Source: Pirellulaceae bacterium
Lineage (GTDB): Bacteria; Planctomycetota; Planctomycetia; Pirellulales; Pirellulaceae
Direction of reading: 5' to 3'
Assembly (NCBI GenBank): GCA_030748485.1
Contig: JASMLW010000011.1
Span: 1 to 35,252 of the forward strand
DNA: 35,252 nucleotides
In this document: one piece after another, positions 1 through 8,900 of the stretch
Position numbering within the stretch: the first letter of the stretch is position 1
Layout of the letters: each line of letters starts with the position of its first letter
Program-made: the position numbers and the translations under genes
Notes under the pieces: generated by a model
What the model was told of the DNA's origin: nothing
The model's input: the letters and a program-made list of their open reading frames with translations, nothing else
Databases searched by the model: none

Positions 1-181
1 AGCAGCGTTTGACTCGTTTGCCCGATCGCAACTTCGCCCTTCCCTTCCCGAGCGAGCCGCCGGTCGGTTGTCGCCCATCCGTGTCCGTCGGTGGTTGAAA
101 TCATCGAAGAAACGTCAGCGACGTTGGTAGAATCTACCTTGTCGGCGTCTCTTACCAGCCGCCCAAAGGATCAGCCCCCAA

Positions 182-1057
182 ATGGGTATGTTTGCACGTG
201 TCGAAAATGTAGCGGAAGGCGGCGCGGCCGATCAGCAACCAGCCAGCCAACCACCCAGCGCCCGCAGCGTTGTGTTCTGCTCGTTGTTTACGCCGACGTG
301 GAGCCTCGGGCTGCTACTCTTCGAGACCTTCTTTTTGCCCTTCATTCGCAGCTGCGAAGGAAACCCTCCCGACTATCCGTATCAAATAGCAGCCGAATTG
401 AGAGACTTCTCGGCGGGGGCCGTTCTGTCGACATACACATGGAGCGCGCCCTTCTTTGTGGGGTTGCTGGTCGCCATCGGCGCACTGGTGCTCGCCGCCA
501 CACGCCAACCCAATTGGGCTCGCCCGTTGTGGTGGTGTTATGCGTCCGTGCTCGTAGTCAACACGCTGCTCACCTCGTTGGCGGAAATTGAATCCTACCG
601 GGCTGGTGAAGCGGAGACCAATTGGAAGAGCATTCTGATCGGCAGTTGGGAGAGCATGCTGATTGGCAGCTCCGTATTGCTCGTTCCGATAACAGCGTGG
701 CTCTGTAAGTCGCCTTTCAACGCGGCGATGTGGTTGCAAATCTCATTGTGCCTGGGAAGCGCGGCGCAAATATCTTTCTTCGCGGCGGTAGGCGAATTGT
801 TGATTGGCGGCAAGCTGGCCATTACCGCGAGCGTGTTCTTGATTCTCTGCAGCATCGTGCAGCGCTTGGATGGTCACCGCTGCTTGGTGCGTGAGTCGCG
901 CCGAGAGAGTTCGTTGCAGTTGAGTCTCCGCGCGGCGTTGCTACTGATGTCGCTGGGCGGAATGGCCACGGCTTGGGTCGGCGGATACATGGTGGCGCAG
1001 CGAGTCGCCCCAACCTTCAACGTCACAGCAGTACCTGCTCCGGCCGAGCCCGAGTAG
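182..1057 (+). CDS. Hypothetical multi-pass membrane protein
   Basis: A 291-residue protein that I cannot assign to a named family. About six or seven hydrophobic segments are visible, for example around TWSLGLLLFETFFLPF, FFVGLLVAIGALVLAA, WWCYASVLVVNTLLTSL, GSSVLLVPITAWL, ITASVFLILCSIVQRL and RAALLLMSLGGMATAWVGG, so it is an inner-membrane protein without a recognisable catalytic motif. The hydrophilic first 35 residues would face the cytoplasm. An AAAGGA sequence at 165-170 lies 11 bases before the ATG; a second in-frame ATG six bases downstream (188) is an equally possible start. Its stop codon (1055-1057) directly abuts the stop codon of the convergent DUF1501 gene. No partner gene in the window hints at its function. 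Confidence 0.75.
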   Translation: MGMFARVENVAEGGAADQQPASQPPSARSVVFCSLFTPTWSLGLLLFETFFLPFIRSCEGNPPDYPYQIAAELRDFSAGAVLSTYTWSAPFFVGLLVAIGALVLAATRQPNWARPLWWCYASVLVVNTLLTSLAEIESYRAGEAETNWKSILIGSWESMLIGSSVLLVPITAWLCKSPFNAAMWLQISLCLGSAAQISFFAAVGELLIGGKLAITASVFLILCSIVQRLDGHRCLVRESRRESSLQLSLRAALLLMSLGGMATAWVGGYMVAQRVAPTFNVTAVPAPAEPE

Positions 1058-2524
1058 TTACGTCAATCCCGGGATGGGCTCGTCGTGGTAGATGCGTGTC
1101 GGGCGGTCGAAGCGATCGTACCAAGCGAGGGTCGCCGGCAGCCCGAGCGCGTTGTAGATCGTGGCCGCCATGTTCTCGGGGCGTTGCGGTTCGGCGACCG
1201 GGTATCCGCCGATGCGATCGGAGGCTCCGATGACCGCGCCGCCCTTGACTCCTCCGCCGGCGAAGAAGACCGACTGCACCGCGCCCCAGTGGTCGCGTCC
1301 CGGCAGTTTTGATTTGGCGCCCTTGAACGTGAAGATCCGCGGCGTCCGCCCAAACTCACCGGCCATCACGATCAACGTGTCGTCGAGTAAACCGCGCTCG
1401 TCGAGATCACCGATCAGCGCCGAGACGGCTTTGTCGGTCGGCGGCAGCAGGTAGTTCTTGAGATTGCCGAAAGCCGCTTCGTGCGTATCCCACGATTCGT
1501 CGTTGCCGAGATTGACCTGCACCATGCGCACACCCGCCTCGACTAACTGCCGCGCCATCAGCAGCGACCAGCCAAACGAATTGCGCCCGTACCGATCCTG
1601 CAGCTTGGCGTCGGCGTTGTGAACGTCCAGCGCCCGATGAACTCGCTTGCCCGTCAACAGGCTGATCGTCTCTTGCCGAAAACGATCGAAACTGGTCACA
1701 CCCGCTGCCGTTTCAAGTTGCCGTCGCTGTCGATCGAACTCTTTGAGCAGCCCGACGCGGCCGAGGAATCGAGACTCGACCATGCCTTGTTGCAACTGCA
1801 ACCGCGGAGCCTCGAAGACGTAGTCTGGCGGATTCGTACTGCCCTCCCAACGGTGAAATCCGTACTCGGGAAAAGCGCCGTGGATGTACTCGCTCGAGCG
1901 AAATCGGCTCGCCTCGATGAACCAAGGATCGAAGTCGGCTCCCATCTCACCCGCGAATTGACCTGGAATGGTCCGCCCGCTCACATGCACTAGTTTCTCC
2001 GGCAGCGCAGCGGCGGGCGGCAGGTTGTTCCGCCGCTCGGCTACACCGGCGACCACCGACGCGATGCACGGATAGTCCCGCGGAGTCGGTTTGCTGGAGT
2101 TGAACCCGCGCGGCTGCTCGGTGCGGCCGGTGAGCATCACGTGGTGTCCGATCGAGTGTTCGTTGAACGGGTGCGTGAGAGATCGCACGACCGCCCACTT
2201 GTCGCTGCATGTCGCCAACAGCGGTAAATGCTCGGCGATCTGTACGCCGGGTGTCTTGGTCGAGATCGCCGCGAACTCGCCGCGAACGCTGTCCGGCGCA
2301 TCCGGCTTCGGATCGAAACTCTCGTGCTGGGCCAGTCCGCCGGAGAGAAAAATGTAGATCACCGACTTGGCGGGTCGAGACGTCACGTCCTCGTCAGCCG
2401 CCGCCCGCAATGCGTCGACATGATGGACTCCCAAACCGAGCAACCCCGCGCCGCCGATCTGCAGCGCCGTACGACGGTCCAATCGCGGGTGGGAAAACGG
2501 AGTTCGCGCGGGGTGGTGCGACAT
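1058..2524 (-). CDS. DUF1501 domain-containing protein (Tat-exported)
   Basis: A DUF1501 protein of the type abundant in planctomycetes, distantly related to the alkaline-phosphatase/sulfatase fold and of unknown reaction. The start chosen begins MSHHPARTPFSHPRLDRRTA, which gives a Tat-like leader (DRRTALQIGGAGLLGLG); an in-frame ATG 66 bases upstream would add a Cys-containing stretch before the leader and would overlap a candidate promoter -10. Core family blocks are visible: SVIYIFLSGGLAQHESFDPK, HLPLLATCSDKWAVVRSLTH, HHVMLTGR, QVNLGNDESWDTH, LIVMAGEFGRTPRI, GRDHWGAVQSVFFAGGGVKGG and a C-terminal ENMAATIYNALGLP. Length (488 residues) is normal. DUF1501 genes usually sit beside a DUF1549/DUF1553 cytochrome-domain gene, but none is adjacent here; the upstream neighbour is a beta-helix protein 151 bases away on the same strand. 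Confidence 0.92.
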   Translation of the reverse strand: MSHHPARTPFSHPRLDRRTALQIGGAGLLGLGVHHVDALRAAADEDVTSRPAKSVIYIFLSGGLAQHESFDPKPDAPDSVRGEFAAISTKTPGVQIAEHLPLLATCSDKWAVVRSLTHPFNEHSIGHHVMLTGRTEQPRGFNSSKPTPRDYPCIASVVAGVAERRNNLPPAAALPEKLVHVSGRTIPGQFAGEMGADFDPWFIEASRFRSSEYIHGAFPEYGFHRWEGSTNPPDYVFEAPRLQLQQGMVESRFLGRVGLLKEFDRQRRQLETAAGVTSFDRFRQETISLLTGKRVHRALDVHNADAKLQDRYGRNSFGWSLLMARQLVEAGVRMVQVNLGNDESWDTHEAAFGNLKNYLLPPTDKAVSALIGDLDERGLLDDTLIVMAGEFGRTPRIFTFKGAKSKLPGRDHWGAVQSVFFAGGGVKGGAVIGASDRIGGYPVAEPQRPENMAATIYNALGLPATLAWYDRFDRPTRIYHDEPIPGLT

Positions 2525-2589
2525 GGCCGATCGATCAATCAAAGAGAAGTGAGAAACGTAACCACAGCGTGGGCAATACGAAGACGACA

Positions 2590-2618
2590 ATTATCGCAAA
2601 GATAGCCCCGTTTACCAA
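2590..2618 (-). promoter_or_regulatory. Candidate sigma70-like promoter for the DUF1501 gene
   Basis: Read on the minus strand, TTGGTA (2618-2613) and GATAAT (2595-2590) are separated by exactly 17 bases and lie about 65 bases upstream of the ATG at 2524. The position favours the 2524 start, because the alternative ATG at 2590 would lie inside the -10. Matching is by eye only. Confidence 0.35.
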
Positions 2619-2675
2619 CGCGATTCTCAGCAGTCAACGGACCCCGCGGACCCCGCCGCCCAAACCCTTTCCACC

Positions 2676-4025
2676 CTATTCCACGACCAAGCCAGCCGAT
2701 TCCTCCTTCTCAATTGCAGTTGCGTACTCTCCCAACGTGCAGTGTGCGACCGTATTGTCGCTGCCCGCGCCGCGAAACCTGACGGCCGCCTTGCCCTTCC
2801 TTTCAGCCCGCGTGTCGGCGATTGTGCAACCGGTGATGTTGGTTTGCCGGCAATCGCGCGCGTCGACGCCGTAGGGCGCGCCGTCGAGCAGCTGGACGCC
2901 TTGCACGGTGATGCGTTGGCAGTTCTCGAGTTCCAACAGCGAGGCTCCCGACGCCTGCCCCTCCGCCGACTCGTCTTGAATTGTGCAACCGCTGAGAACG
3001 CAGTCGCGCGAGTCGACCAGCCGGACTCCCGTGCCGAGCTTGGGCGTGTGCCGGCGGAAACTGTTGCCAGTGATGTTGATCTGGCTCGACTGCTCGACGA
3101 GCAAATTCTGCTGGCCGGCGGAGTAGATAAAGTTGCCGCTCAACACGACGCCGTGGCAACCCGTCAGCCGCACGTTGTTCTCTTGGTTGCCGATGATGTT
3201 GCCGGTGATCGACCACAGGCCGGGCGGGCGACCGTCGCCGGGTTGCTCGATGATCCGCAGGTTGCAACCGTCCGGCGAGGGCGTCGCCTGGATCGTGTTC
3301 GACGCGACGGTGACCTCGGCTACGCTCGCCCGCTCGGCCGTCGTATCGATCAGAATCTCGGCCGTCCGCTCCGGCTCGGCGCCGAACGAGCGGTGGTTGT
3401 TGTACTCGATGTCGTTGCCGGTGATTTGCAGGTTCCTGACTTCCGAACCCTCGATGCGGATCCCGCCGCGACGGTTGTAGCTGATGTGTGAACTGGCGAT
3501 GTTGATCTGATGCAGATTGACGGCGTCGAGGAAGACACCGACGCCCGTGTTGTGATAGATGTGGCAGTGCGAGATCAACACGTTGCGGTTGCGGCGGTGC
3601 AGCCGCACACCGTTGCGGACCTGCCGAATCAACACGCCTTCCATCACCAGCTGCATCGTCTCGATGAACTCAATTCCATCCGCCTCTGCGTGCCGCCCGG
3701 TGATCTCGATGTTGCGGATGGTCGGCATCCGCTGTTTGCTCCAGACATTCGGCTGGACGGTTCCCGGCTCTCCCGTTCCTTGGTGAGTCCCGATGATGCG
3801 CAGCGCGGGGCCGGCTCCTTGCATGATGATTGTGGCGGCTCCGGCGTCTCCGTCGACGCCGAACCGGCCCGTTTTGTCGAGTGGGACGTTGATCGTACGA
3901 GTCACCGCGTAATCGCCGCGGGGAAAGTAGAGCGGACCGTCGCCGTCGCGGAGCGCATGGGCGATCGCCTGCGTATCGTCGTTGACGCCGTCGCCGACGG
4001 CGCCGAATTCTCTCACGTTGCTCAT
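2676..4025 (-). CDS. Right-handed parallel beta-helix protein (pectate-lyase-3-like)
   Basis: The N-terminus (VREFGAVGDGVNDDTQAIAHAL, then LYFPRGDYAVTRTINVPL) matches the opening turn of the pectate lyase superfamily 3 / GH28-like beta-helix. The rest is a series of short right-handed-helix coils with repeated 'I-x-x-N/C-x-I' patterns, such as LQITGNDIEYNN, WSITGNIIGNQENNV, VVLSGNFIYSAG, INITGNSFRRH and TNITGCTIAD. Such proteins bind or cleave polysaccharides; I cannot point to a catalytic triad, so whether it is a lyase, a hydrolase or only a binding protein stays open. No signal peptide is visible, which is odd for a polysaccharide-acting protein. A GAGGA sequence precedes the ATG by about nine bases. 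It is divergent from the exported oxidoreductase at 4200 and upstream of DUF1501 on the same strand. Confidence 0.85.
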   Translation of the reverse strand: MSNVREFGAVGDGVNDDTQAIAHALRDGDGPLYFPRGDYAVTRTINVPLDKTGRFGVDGDAGAATIIMQGAGPALRIIGTHQGTGEPGTVQPNVWSKQRMPTIRNIEITGRHAEADGIEFIETMQLVMEGVLIRQVRNGVRLHRRNRNVLISHCHIYHNTGVGVFLDAVNLHQINIASSHISYNRRGGIRIEGSEVRNLQITGNDIEYNNHRSFGAEPERTAEILIDTTAERASVAEVTVASNTIQATPSPDGCNLRIIEQPGDGRPPGLWSITGNIIGNQENNVRLTGCHGVVLSGNFIYSAGQQNLLVEQSSQINITGNSFRRHTPKLGTGVRLVDSRDCVLSGCTIQDESAEGQASGASLLELENCQRITVQGVQLLDGAPYGVDARDCRQTNITGCTIADTRAERKGKAAVRFRGAGSDNTVAHCTLGEYATAIEKEESAGLVVE

Positions 4026-4199
4026 TTGATTCGATCCTCAATGGTGCGCGACAGCCCGCTGCGGACTCATCGAACGCGGTGCGCCAGCGAGCGGTTTCGG
4101 ATTGTGCTATTTTGTTACCACGTGAATTGGAGCAGCGCGCGCGTCGCGTCACAACATCGGACCACCCAGGCGACCACTTTTTCTGCAGGAGAAATCACG

Positions 4200-5237
4200 A
4201 TGCAATCAGCCGCCCATCTCTCGCGCCGTCTCTTCGCCGGTGTCGTGGCCGCCGCGCTCGCCGTTGGTTTTGGCGGCGGCGCTATCGGAGCCGACAAGGA
4301 GATTCGCGTCGGCATCATCGGTCTCGATACGTCGCACGTGATCGCCTTCACCAAGGTGCTCAACGCGCCTGAACCCGCCCCCGACGTGGCTCATTGTCGA
4401 GTCGTCGCCGCTTATCCAAAGGGAAGCCCCGACATCGAGTCGAGTGTGGTGCGAGTTCCCGGTTACACCAAACAGATCAAAGAACTTGGCGTCGAGATTG
4501 TCGACTCGATTCCCGAACTGGTGAAACGAGTTGACGCGGTGTTGCTGGAAACCAACGATGGCCGCCCGCATCTCGAGCAAGTCTTGCCCGTCCTCAAAGC
4601 GGGTAAGCCCGTCTTCATCGACAAACCGATCGCCGGTTCGTTGACAGATGCAATCGCGATCTTCGCCGCCGCCAAGAAAGCAAACGTCCCCGTCTTCTCG
4701 TCGTCGTCGCTCCGCTACGCGGCAAACGCGCAGGAAATCCGCAACGGTTCGATCGGCGATGTGAACGGCTGCAACACCTATAGCCCCTGCTCGCTGGAGA
4801 AGACGCACCCCGATCTGTTCTGGTACGGCATTCACGGCGTCGAGTTGCTGTTCACCGTGATGGGAACCGGTTGCCAGACGGTCACGCGGGCGTCGTCGCG
4901 CGACTTCGATGTCGTCACGGGAGTGTGGGACGGCGGTCGCATCGGCGTCTTCCGCGGGATTCGCGCCGGCAAATCGGGATACGGCGGCACGGCTTTCGGA
5001 TCCAAAGCCGTCCAAACGCTCGGACCCTATAGAGGTTACCAACCGCTAGTGGTCGACATTGTCGCTTTCTTCCGATCGGGCGAGCCGCCCGTCTCGTCCG
5101 CCGAGACGCTGCAGATCTACGCCTTCATGGAAGCGGCCGACGAGAGCAAGCGCCGCGGCGGAGCTCCCGTCAGCGTCGCCGACGTGATGGCCAAAGCCAG
5201 CGACCGCGCCGAAGCAAAACTGAAAAAGCTCAAGTAG
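4200..5237 (+). CDS. Exported Gfo/Idh/MocA-family oxidoreductase
   Basis: A 345-residue dinucleotide-dependent oxidoreductase of the Gfo/Idh/MocA superfamily, which oxidises or reduces sugar or inositol hydroxyls. It starts at the ATG preceded by AGGAGA (4187-4192, spacing 7). The longer frame that runs upstream lies antisense to the beta-helix gene and is not coding. Residues 1-31 form a Sec-type signal peptide (MQSAAHLSRRLFAGVVAAAL... AIGA). The Rossmann segment RVGIIGLDTSHVIAF follows directly, with LDTSH in place of the usual GxGxxG ending, a variant I associate with a planctomycete subfamily. The family's conserved lysine-proline occurs in PVFIDKPIAG. A tail KASDRAEAKLKKLK ends the protein. 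Exported members of this family presumably act on periplasmic sugar derivatives with a tightly bound cofactor; the substrate is unknown. Confidence 0.88.
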   Translation: MQSAAHLSRRLFAGVVAAALAVGFGGGAIGADKEIRVGIIGLDTSHVIAFTKVLNAPEPAPDVAHCRVVAAYPKGSPDIESSVVRVPGYTKQIKELGVEIVDSIPELVKRVDAVLLETNDGRPHLEQVLPVLKAGKPVFIDKPIAGSLTDAIAIFAAAKKANVPVFSSSSLRYAANAQEIRNGSIGDVNGCNTYSPCSLEKTHPDLFWYGIHGVELLFTVMGTGCQTVTRASSRDFDVVTGVWDGGRIGVFRGIRAGKSGYGGTAFGSKAVQTLGPYRGYQPLVVDIVAFFRSGEPPVSSAETLQIYAFMEAADESKRRGGAPVSVADVMAKASDRAEAKLKKLK

Positions 5238-5275
5238 GTCCTCCCTGCCGGGGAGGACATCGCGACGAAGTCGCG
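5238..5275 (+). terminator. Tandem stem-loops directly after the stop codon
   Basis: The first base after the oxidoreductase stop begins a perfect 8-bp stem, GTCCTCCC (5238-5245) and GGGAGGAC (5251-5258), with a 5-base loop. A second hairpin follows at once: CGCGAC-GAA-GTCGCG (5261-5275). There is no T-tract, so it would act as a transcript-end stabiliser or a Rho-dependent end rather than a classic intrinsic terminator. Confidence 0.5.
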
Positions 5276-5290
5276 ACAATGGGCGTTCCA
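5251..5290 (+). repeat. 40-bp perfect direct repeat, copy 1
   Basis: Identical over 40 bases to 5390-5429. It contains the hairpin CGCGAC-GAA-GTCGCG at 5261-5275 and ends in GGGCGTTCCA. The flanks differ on both sides, so the repeat has defined edges. Confidence 0.9.
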
Positions 5291-5365
5291 TTTACAACAG
5301 CGCGGCGCTTTGATTCGAGGCTGAGCACGAATCTGCGCGCTGCTTTTGGTGACGAACCAGCTCTC

Positions 5366-5385
5366 GACGGCCTCGGAAGGCCATC
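5366..5385. repeat. Inverted repeat between the direct-repeat copies
   Basis: CGA-c-GGCCT / AGGCC-a-TCG with a CGGA loop, lying just before copy 2 of the 40-bp repeat. It forms part of the hairpin-rich spacer between the oxidoreductase and the BlaI-like regulator. Confidence 0.6.
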
Positions 5386-5389
5386 GTAC

Positions 5390-5429
5390 GGGAGGACATC
5401 GCGACGAAGTCGCGACAATGGGCGTTCCA
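5390..5429 (+). repeat. 40-bp perfect direct repeat, copy 2
   Basis: Second identical copy of 5251-5290, spaced 139 bases start to start. Its internal hairpin is at 5400-5414. It ends about 24 bases upstream of the -35-like element of the BlaI-type operon. Confidence 0.9.
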
Positions 5430-5452
5430 CACCCCCGGGAACGAAAAATCGC

Positions 5453-5482
5453 TTGACTTCCGCCCCGATCCGGTAATACATT
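5453..5482 (+). promoter_or_regulatory. Candidate promoter of the BlaI/BlaR1-like operon
   Basis: TTGACT at 5453-5458 is a good -35. Possible -10 elements are TAATAC (5474-5479, spacer 15) or TACATT (5477-5482, spacer 18). Either overlaps the first operator-like dyad, which fits repression by promoter occlusion. Confidence 0.5.
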
Positions 5483-5502
5483 ACCACTGGTAATCAATTA
5501 CC
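5472..5502. promoter_or_regulatory. Two tandem dyads, likely BlaI-family operator
   Basis: GGTAAT-AC-ATTACC (5472-5485) and GGTAAT-CA-ATTACC (5489-5502) have perfect arms and centres 17 bases apart. The intervening half-sites also form ATTACC-ACT-GGTAAT (5480-5494), similar in layout to BlaI/MecI sites (TACA-N2-TGTA class). The block lies between the -35 and the ribosome binding site of the BlaI-like gene, so autoregulation is the natural inference. Confidence 0.7.
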
Positions 5503-5531
5503 GGTCGACCTCGCGAGGAGAGCAATCATCC

Positions 5532-5924
5532 ATGGCCAGGCAAAAAGACTCGTCGCAGTTGGGTCGCCGCGAGCGGGAGATTCTGCACATCGTGTTCCGC
5601 TTGGAGGAAGCGTCGGTCGGCGACGTGATGGAGCAGATGGCCGAGCCGCCCGCCTACGATTCAGTCAGAACCATGCTGCGACTGCTGGAGCGAAAGGGAT
5701 TCGTCAAGCATCGGCAGGACGGAGCCAAGTACGTCTACCGCCCGACTCAGTCCAAGTCTTCGGCCAGCAAGTCGGCTCTATCGCATCTGATGGCGACGTT
5801 CTTTGAGAATTCGGTCGCCGACACGATAGCGGCGGCGCTCGACTTGAAGTCGGACGATTTGAGGGAAGAAGAGCTCGCCAAGCTGCAGAAACTCATCGAC
5901 AAAGCTCGCAAAGAGGGGCGCTAA
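5532..5924 (+). CDS. BlaI/MecI/CopY-family transcriptional repressor
   Basis: A 130-residue winged-helix repressor. The N-terminal half carries the family fold (LGRREREILHIVFRLEEASV, then the recognition region YDSVRTMLRLLERKGFVKH and the wing DGAKYVYRPT). The C-terminal half (LSHLMATFFENSVADTIAAAL) is the dimerisation and, in BlaI/MecI, the proteolysis region. It is the cytoplasmic DNA-binding partner of the membrane protease encoded one base downstream. GAGGAG at 5515-5520 sets the ATG. Known members are released from DNA when their M56 partner triggers cleavage; here the same logic is inferred from gene order. The likely operator is the dyad pair at 5472-5502. Ligand or stress input is unknown, and resistance to beta-lactams should not be assumed. 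Confidence 0.93.
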   Translation: MARQKDSSQLGRREREILHIVFRLEEASVGDVMEQMAEPPAYDSVRTMLRLLERKGFVKHRQDGAKYVYRPTQSKSSASKSALSHLMATFFENSVADTIAAALDLKSDDLREEELAKLQKLIDKARKEGR

Positions 5925-5925
5925 G

Positions 5926-8900
5926 ATGACTGCATTCTCGAACATAGAGGCGAGTTTCCGAGCGGCGATCCTGACGCTGATGAACGCTCCGTTTTGGGAA
6001 ATCGCGATCAAGTCGACGCTGGCCATCACCTTGGCGGCGCTCGCCTGCGCGCTGCTCCGGCGGCAATCGGCGGCGCTGCGACATCGCGTTTGGGTTTTCG
6101 GTGTGGCGGCGTCCTTGGTTGTGCCGCTGACTTCGCTGCTCATGCCGCAGTACTCCCTTGGCGTCCTGCCGAGCGCGCTCGACGCATCCAGTTCAGCAAC
6201 TGCAGATCTCGATCCCTCTCCAACCGGCGGCGCTCCGTCGTCTCAAGCTGGTGCCAGCGGCCCCGACTTCACCGGCATCAATCTAACGGCGGATGTCGAC
6301 GCGCGACCGCACGCGCCGCCGCCCGTTGAGTCGCCGACAGTTCAGAGTTCAACAGCAGGGCAGCCGGTGAGGCCGGGCATGGAGCAGCTGTTCGTCTTCT
6401 GCTGGCTGGTCGGAGCGATGATCGGCTTGGCCGTGTTCATAGTCTCGTTCTTCAGACAATCGATCAGGCTCCGCGGGCTGCGGCGAATCGATGACGTTTC
6501 CTGGTTGGATTCCGTAGCGGGCGCGGCGCGAGTCCTCGGGATCAAGCGGCCGATTGTCACGTTGGAGTCCGACGACACGTGCGTTCCGGCGGTGGTCGGC
6601 GTTTTCTTTCCACGGCTTATCGTTCCCTGCGATTGGCGAACATGGAGCCGGACTCAGCGGCACTGCATTTTGCTTCACGAGCTGGCGCACATAAAACGCC
6701 GCGACGTCTCGACTCAGCTGCTGGGGCGGCTCGCAGCGCTCACCTATTGGTTCAATCCGTTCGTCTGGCATGCGATCAGGCGACTGCGAGTTGAGCGAGA
6801 ACTCGCATCCGACGACTGCGTCCTGTTGGCGGGGCAGACGGCGAGCGATTATGCGGAGCAACTATTATGGACTCTGCGGCGCTACCGTCCCGCTCAGGTC
6901 GCGATGGGAGTCGCCATGGCGCATACGGCTCGCCTCGACCAACGAGTGCTGGCGATTCTCGACCCACAGCGCCGCCGCAACCCTGTAGGATCTCGTATTG
7001 CCGTCATCCTGTCGTGCATTGTGGGCGCTTTCTGCGGCGTATTGGGCGGCGTCACGCTCACCTCGCAGGTAGCCGTCGCAGATCCGCCGGTGGAGTTGGC
7101 CGCAACAAAGATTGCCACAGATGTCTGGCAAGAGAACTACACGGTCGAGTTGCCGGGTTCGTTGCCGGTATCGGTGGCGTTCTCGGCGGACGGAAAGACG
7201 TTGCTCACCGGCGACACGAACGGTGAGATCATGGCTCTCGTCTTTCGGGACGACGAGCTGCGCTGGCGATGGAAGTCGAATGTGGCGGGCTCGCATGCGG
7301 CTGTTGCCTTCGCGGCGGATCAGAAGCAGATCTACGCGACGACCGAGCACGGCGTTCGCATCCTCGACACCAAGGGCAAGGAGCAGGCCCTCATCGAAGA
7401 GAAGGACAGCAACCCAACCTCGATCGGCGTCTTTCCAGACAAGACCATCGCCGCCGATTTCACCAGAGCACAGATCGTCTTTGGCAACACTCGCGGCTAC
7501 TTCATCAAGTCTTGGGCGAAAGGCGAGGTGGCTGACACGATCGGGACGATTAAGACCAGCACGGTCGCCCAGGGCGGACAGCCGGCGGACACCGCCGTAC
7601 CTCTGGCCGTCGATCCAAAAGGCCGCAGCGCGATCATGACCGGTCCCATCGACGGGACCGGGGCGGTGAGCGGTGCGAAGGGGAAGAACGTGTTGTGGGC
7701 GTATGTTTGCGGCGACCACGGCGAGGGCAGTCCGGGCAATCGCGTGATGGTGGGACACTCGGCGACCGCCGTCTCCGCGGCATGGGCGAAGTCGGGTGGC
7801 GTGGCGGTTACAGGTGACGCGGCGGGCCGCGTAATCACGTGGGACGCCAAGACGATGAAGGAAACCGGTCGCCTCGAACTCGGTGGCCGAGTTGCGGCCC
7901 TGGCAATCTCGAACGACGCCGCGCGGACGGCCGCTTACGTTCTGGGCAAGCGGGGCGAGGTGTTCGTGTGGGAGACGGCCAAGCCGCAGAAGCGGAAGCC
8001 GATTCACACCGACCTGAGCGATTTCGCTGGATCGTCGACCTACGCGAGTCTGACTTTCTCGCCCAGCGGCAAACAGCTCGCCGGCTGTGCGATCGACAAG
8101 CGATGGCTGAACCGTCTCGGCGAACTCGTCGGCAAGGTCCGCGTTTGGGAGATCGCCGATGCGCCCAAGGATCAACGGCCGCCAAGGCGCCAGTACACCA
8201 AAGCGCTTCCCAACAAGAAAGCGCCCAGTTTCGTGATCCTCAACAACCACTCGATTCTCATGGCCGCGGATAAGGAAGGCGCGGTCGATTTTCGCGACGT
8301 CTTGGATGGCGGGATCCAAACCAGGTTGACTCTGGGAGAATTCACGATCGGACGATTGAAGTTGTCCGCTGACCGCAGATGGTTGGCGATCGAACAGTAT
8401 CCGCCCGGTGTGTCGGTAACACCCGCCGCGAAGTGCGATGTCAGCGTATGGGACATGAATGCTTGGAAGAAACAGCCGACGATTCCCTCGTGCAGCCGAA
8501 TGCTTGACATCGCCCTGGGTGGGCAAGTGTATCGCCGTCGTCCGCGAGCAGCGGATCGAGTTGTGGGACGTCGCCAAGTCGAAGTTGCTCAAGGCGGCCC
8601 CGTTCGAGCACACGCGCATCGACGCGTCCAGTTTTTCGCGCGACGGCAAGTTGCTCGCGATCAGCGACCGCAACGAGCTCATGCTGTGGAATTGGGAGGC
8701 CAACACGCACGAACGCATCGCTCTCGGCAGACGCGTCGACTCGCTGGCGTTTTCGCCGGACGGCAAGTTTCTCGCGGAAGGGCCGGCGGCGGCTGAGAAC
8801 ATTCAGGTGCGCGACGTAGCGACTCGCACGGTCGTGCGGACGCTGGCGAACCGAGCGCGGCGGTCGATGAGCGTCCCGCGAATGGCTTACACCCAGAGCG

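Noticed and set aside
3510..4199. N-terminal extension of the Gfo/Idh/MocA protein
   Set aside because: The extension is antisense to the beta-helix gene. The ATG at 4200 has a good Shine-Dalgarno and begins a signal peptide.
6865..8802. 645-residue open frame antisense to the BlaR1-WD40 gene
   Set aside because: No motif or signal peptide, and the sense strand encodes clear protease and blade motifs.
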